This document shows positions 61,780 through 64,000 of a DNA stretch of 64,000 bases, one piece after another (positions within the stretch are counted from its first letter, which is position 1; every line of letters starts with the position of its first letter). Position numbers and translations under genes: made by a program. The notes beneath the pieces were generated by a model, which worked only from the letters and a program-made list of their open reading frames with translations, made no database searches and was not told the origin of the DNA. Origin of the DNA: CAYJII01 sp964370225 (lineage in GTDB: Bacteria; Bacillota; Clostridia; Oscillospirales; Ruminococcaceae); assembly GCA_964370225.1 (NCBI GenBank), contig CAYJII010000009.1:1-64000 (forward strand), given 5' to 3'.

Positions 61780-61793
61780 CTCCATTCTGCCGC
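61780..61793 (-). promoter_or_regulatory. GCGGCAGAATGGAG leader motif (gyrB)
   Basis: A minus-strand copy of the recurrent motif. TGCGGCA here is the exact complement of TGCCGCA about 33 bases upstream (near 61823-61829), so a long-loop hairpin can form directly before AGAATGGAG. Confidence 0.5.
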
Positions 61794-61848
61794 AAAATTT
61801 TTGCTTTGTAAATAATTTATATGCGGCAATTATTCACATGAATATATA

Positions 61849-62109
61849 TTAATCTATTTGAGAGTTTTTAGCTCTTTTTCCCAATGTCTGAGTAGATATT
61901 TGCGAAATATATAGCTTTTCTTTTTCGTTTTCAGTGCACAAAATAAATGATTTTGGCATCTCATACGAAATATTTATTACTTCATTTTTTTTAGTCTTTA
62001 TCTTTAAAAAATCTTTTGTGTGTTTTGAAATTGAGGTTTTTTCCAAATCAAATATTCCAATAATTTGACTTTCGGGGACAATAGTTTCTTGCCCTAAATG
62101 TACATACAT
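61849..62109 (-). CDS. remB: DUF370 family regulator (RemB-like)
   Basis: An 86-residue protein of the DUF370 family. MYVHLGQETIVPESQIIGIFD at the start (read as two motifs) and SFILCTENEKEKLYISQIS near 54-72 are typical. In B. subtilis the paralogue in this position (YaaB/RemB) controls matrix genes. The location between recF and gyrB is the expected one. Its GAAACGGAG ribosome site lies inside the last codons of recF, so the two are coupled. Confidence 0.88.
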   Translation of the reverse strand: MYVHLGQETIVPESQIIGIFDLEKTSISKHTKDFLKIKTKKNEVINISYEMPKSFILCTENEKEKLYISQISTQTLGKRAKNSQID

Positions 62110-62110
62110 T

Positions 62111-63235
62111 TTAAATCTCCGTTTCTTCTAAAATTTCGCCATTTTGCATCTTAAAAATTCTTCCTTTTTTTAAGATATCTATATTTGAATAATCACAACA
62201 AGTCAAGAAAACTTGCCTGTTTTTCACATGATTTAATATAAAATCCTGTCTTTTCTTATCAAGCTCACTCATAACATCGTCAAGCAAAATAATTGGATTT
62301 TCCTTAGTCACAAGCTTTAATATCTTAGCTTGAGCTAGTTTAAAAGTTATTACACATGAGCGCTTTTGTCCTTGCGATGCAAATGCTTTTGCATCATGAC
62401 CATCAACTAAAATATCAATATCATCTCTGTGTATACCAATATTTGTAAAACCCGATTTTATGTCTTTTTCACGGCTTTGTGCTAATTTATCTAAGTATAT
62501 ATCTACAAATTTATCATCATAGACAAATTCATTTGACATCTCTTCCTCTAAAAAAACATTAGAGGCAAAGCTTACATTCATTTTCTCTTTATTGTCGGCA
62601 ATACCATCATAAATAATGGCAGCAATTTTATTAAACTTACTTAAATAATCGTTTCTGTATATCGATATAATTGTTCCCATTTTAGCTAGCTGTAAATCCC
62701 AAATTTCCAAATTTTCACTTAAATTTTGGTATTTATAAGCATTTTTTATGAGAGCATTTCTTTGACTTAATATATTTTCATACGAACTGATATAATTTGA
62801 GTATGTAGGTTTTATCTGACTAATCGCTATATCTAAAAATTTTCTGCGCGCTTTTGACGAGCTTTTTATTAAATCTAAATCAAGCGGCGAAAACACTACA
62901 GCTAGTACATTTCCGATAAAATCGCTTGCTTTTTTTATGGGGACTGCGTTTAGTGTAATACTCTTTTTACTTGAATATTTTATGGCTGCTTTTTGCACCC
63001 TCATATTATCCTCAAAAATAATCTCACTCGTCGCAAAATCTTCCCCAAAACCAATGCACTCGCTTATCTTAGCATTCCTAAAGCTGTTTAGTCCCGTGAA
63101 AAACCAAATGCTTTCAAGCAAATTAGTTTTCCCCTGAGCGTTGTCTGCATAAATTATATTTATACCATCGCATGGATTTAAAGTCACGTCTTTTAAATTT
63201 CTAAAACTCTTTAAACTTAGTTTTTTTAATACCAC
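62111..63235 (-). CDS. recF: DNA replication and repair protein RecF
   Basis: A 374-residue SMC-like ATPase that loads RecA at gaps. The N-terminus has the Walker A YADNAQGKTNLLESIW near 29-44. The coiled middle runs about 130-250, the signature-like FASQGQKRSCVI lies near 286-297, and Walker B PIILLDDVMSELD near 318-330 precedes the D-loop. It starts at GTG behind AGGTG. It sits 14 bases after the S4 gene in the origin-proximal cluster. Confidence 0.96.
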   Translation of the reverse strand: MVLKKLSLKSFRNLKDVTLNPCDGINIIYADNAQGKTNLLESIWFFTGLNSFRNAKISECIGFGEDFATSEIIFEDNMRVQKAAIKYSSKKSITLNAVPIKKASDFIGNVLAVVFSPLDLDLIKSSSKARRKFLDIAISQIKPTYSNYISSYENILSQRNALIKNAYKYQNLSENLEIWDLQLAKMGTIISIYRNDYLSKFNKIAAIIYDGIADNKEKMNVSFASNVFLEEEMSNEFVYDDKFVDIYLDKLAQSREKDIKSGFTNIGIHRDDIDILVDGHDAKAFASQGQKRSCVITFKLAQAKILKLVTKENPIILLDDVMSELDKKRQDFILNHVKNRQVFLTCCDYSNIDILKKGRIFKMQNGEILEETEI

Positions 63236-63249
63236 TTATTACACCTAAA

Positions 63250-63471
63250 TCAAATTTGATTTTTTACGTTAATTGTCGTTTCATCTATGGTGACAATATC
63301 ACCACTCACAATTTTTTTCCCTCTCATAGTGCACACTTCGCCATTAACTTTAACATCACCTTGTAAAATTAACATCTTAGCTTCACTACCCATAACGACA
63401 TAACCGCTGAATTTTAATAAATCCCCTAATTTTATATAAGGAGTTTTAATCTCAACTTCCATATTTTTCAT
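63250..63471 (-). CDS. yaaA: S4-domain RNA-binding protein (YaaA-like)
   Basis: A 73-residue protein made almost wholly of one S4 domain: YIKLGDLLKFSGYVVMGSEAKMLI near 11-34 (as separate motifs) and VKVNGEVCTMRGKKI near 40-54. In Firmicutes this small protein lies between dnaN and recF and may act in ribosome biogenesis. The ATG at 63471 follows AAAGGA; the longer frame overlaps dnaN and is rejected. Confidence 0.9.
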   Translation of the reverse strand: MKNMEVEIKTPYIKLGDLLKFSGYVVMGSEAKMLILQGDVKVNGEVCTMRGKKIVSGDIVTIDETTINVKNQI

Positions 63472-63481
63472 AAATTTTCCT

Positions 63482-64000
63482 TTATTCTTCAGTTTTGTTG
63501 TTCTCTGCAATCCTTACAGGTAACACTAAAAACTTAAAGTTATCATCATTTTCATCAACTATTGTAATAGGGGAGTCATGCCTATTGATTCTAATCATAA
63601 CTCTTTCTCTTTCGGAGTATCTTAGTGCATCAAGCATATACTTATTGTTAAATCCAATAAAAATATCATCTCCTGTAATATTTGCAGTGAAGCTATCCTT
63701 AACTTTTCCTAATGTAGTTTCACAACTCAAATTAACAGTACCATCTTTAAATAGGCATTTAATTGGACTTTTCGCTCTGTCATTAATTTTAATAGACGCT
63801 CTATTGATGCTATTAATAAATTCACGCACAGAAACATCAATTATAGTTGCAGCATCCTTAGGGAAAGCATTTTTGTAATCCAAAAATTCGCCTTCTAATA
63901 ATCTAGATATAATAACATAGCCTTTTATAGAGAACATGATATGTTTATTTGAAATTTTGATATTTACACTTAATTCTTCTTCGTTTTCATCTTCATCGTT
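63482..64000 (-). CDS. dnaN: DNA polymerase III beta subunit, C-terminal part (cut by window end)
   Basis: The last 172 or so residues of the sliding clamp. The frame stays open to base 64000, so the start lies outside; an internal Met at 63937 is not the true start. VIISRLLEGEFLDYKNAFP near the Met and the C-terminal FKFLVLPVRIAEN match the clamp (third domain), where the VLPVR tail is the family hallmark. The gene lies upstream of the S4 gene and recF. The direction places dnaA and the origin to the right. Confidence 0.95.
   Translation of the reverse strand, partial: NDEDENEEELSVNIKISNKHIMFSIKGYVIISRLLEGEFLDYKNAFPKDAATIIDVSVREFINSINRASIKINDRAKSPIKCLFKDGTVNLSCETTLGKVKDSFTANITGDDIFIGFNNKYMLDALRYSERERVMIRINRHDSPITIVDENDDNFKFLVLPVRIAENNKTEE

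Noticed and set aside
63482..63937. Start of dnaN at the Met at 63937
   Set aside because: The frame is open to the window edge with clamp-like sequence upstream, so this is an internal methionine.
1..64000. CRISPR arrays, tRNA/rRNA genes, insertion sequences, prophage or classical defence genes
   Set aside because: I found no spaced direct repeats, cloverleaf genes, transposases, integrases or phage proteins by reading; intergenic spaces are mostly short.

Overview
The window reads as chromosomal DNA of an AT-rich, endospore-forming Clostridia-type Firmicute. Supporting evidence: spore-coat genes spoIVA and a SipL-like partner, a SpoIIM-like gene, AddAB rather than RecBCD, the PyrK/PyrD electron-transfer dihydroorotate dehydrogenase, a lone MsmX-type sugar ATPase, GGAG-type ribosome binding sites, and sigma-A promoters close to TTGACA-17-TATAAT. 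No rRNA, tRNA, CRISPR array, prophage or insertion sequence was seen. The right edge holds dnaN (cut), an S4-domain gene, recF, remB, gyrB and gyrA, all leftward. That is the classic origin-proximal order, so the replication origin should lie just beyond base 64000.

Layout from left to right. Bases 1-408 are non-coding, with a perfect promoter firing left out of the window and one firing right into an RND efflux pump. A leftward pyrimidine cluster follows (pyrK, pyrD, ruvX, P-loop kinase), then a lipoprotein, ridA, a zinc-ribbon membrane protein, a DUF6062 gene, an OGG-type glycosylase and msmX. Next come a GNAT-SnoaL fusion, a phosphodiesterase and a leftward six-gene run, ung-ddl-murI-DUF1934-degenerate methyltransferase-nudF. 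The rhamnose operon rhaBAD diverges from a DeoR regulator. AddB, AddA, Tex and a one-domain PurH run rightward. sipL-spoIVA and a fused KDPG aldolase/KDG kinase run leftward. argG-argH-argC-argJ-argB is an arginine cluster with an ARG box. An ABC exporter cassette, a VOC protein, yajC, a small membrane protein, proC, a SpoIIM-like gene and a YesL-like gene follow. ilvD, tatD, a MazG-like gene and an ECF-type S component lead back to the gyrase region.

The content is mostly core metabolism, repair and sporulation; no obvious defence island or exotic operon is present. The more unusual signals are regulatory. A short leader motif, GAAYGGAG, often directly preceded by a small hairpin, recurs before at least nine unrelated genes on both strands. 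A 12-bp inverted repeat flanks the rha promoter. A nested inverted repeat surrounds a consensus promoter before the ABC cassette. Protein oddities are a homocysteine-methyltransferase fold without its zinc cysteines, the Eda-KdgK fusion, the GNAT-SnoaL fusion, and sipL paired with spoIVA. Several starts were moved downstream of the longest open frame because the ribosome binding site decides an internal ATG.
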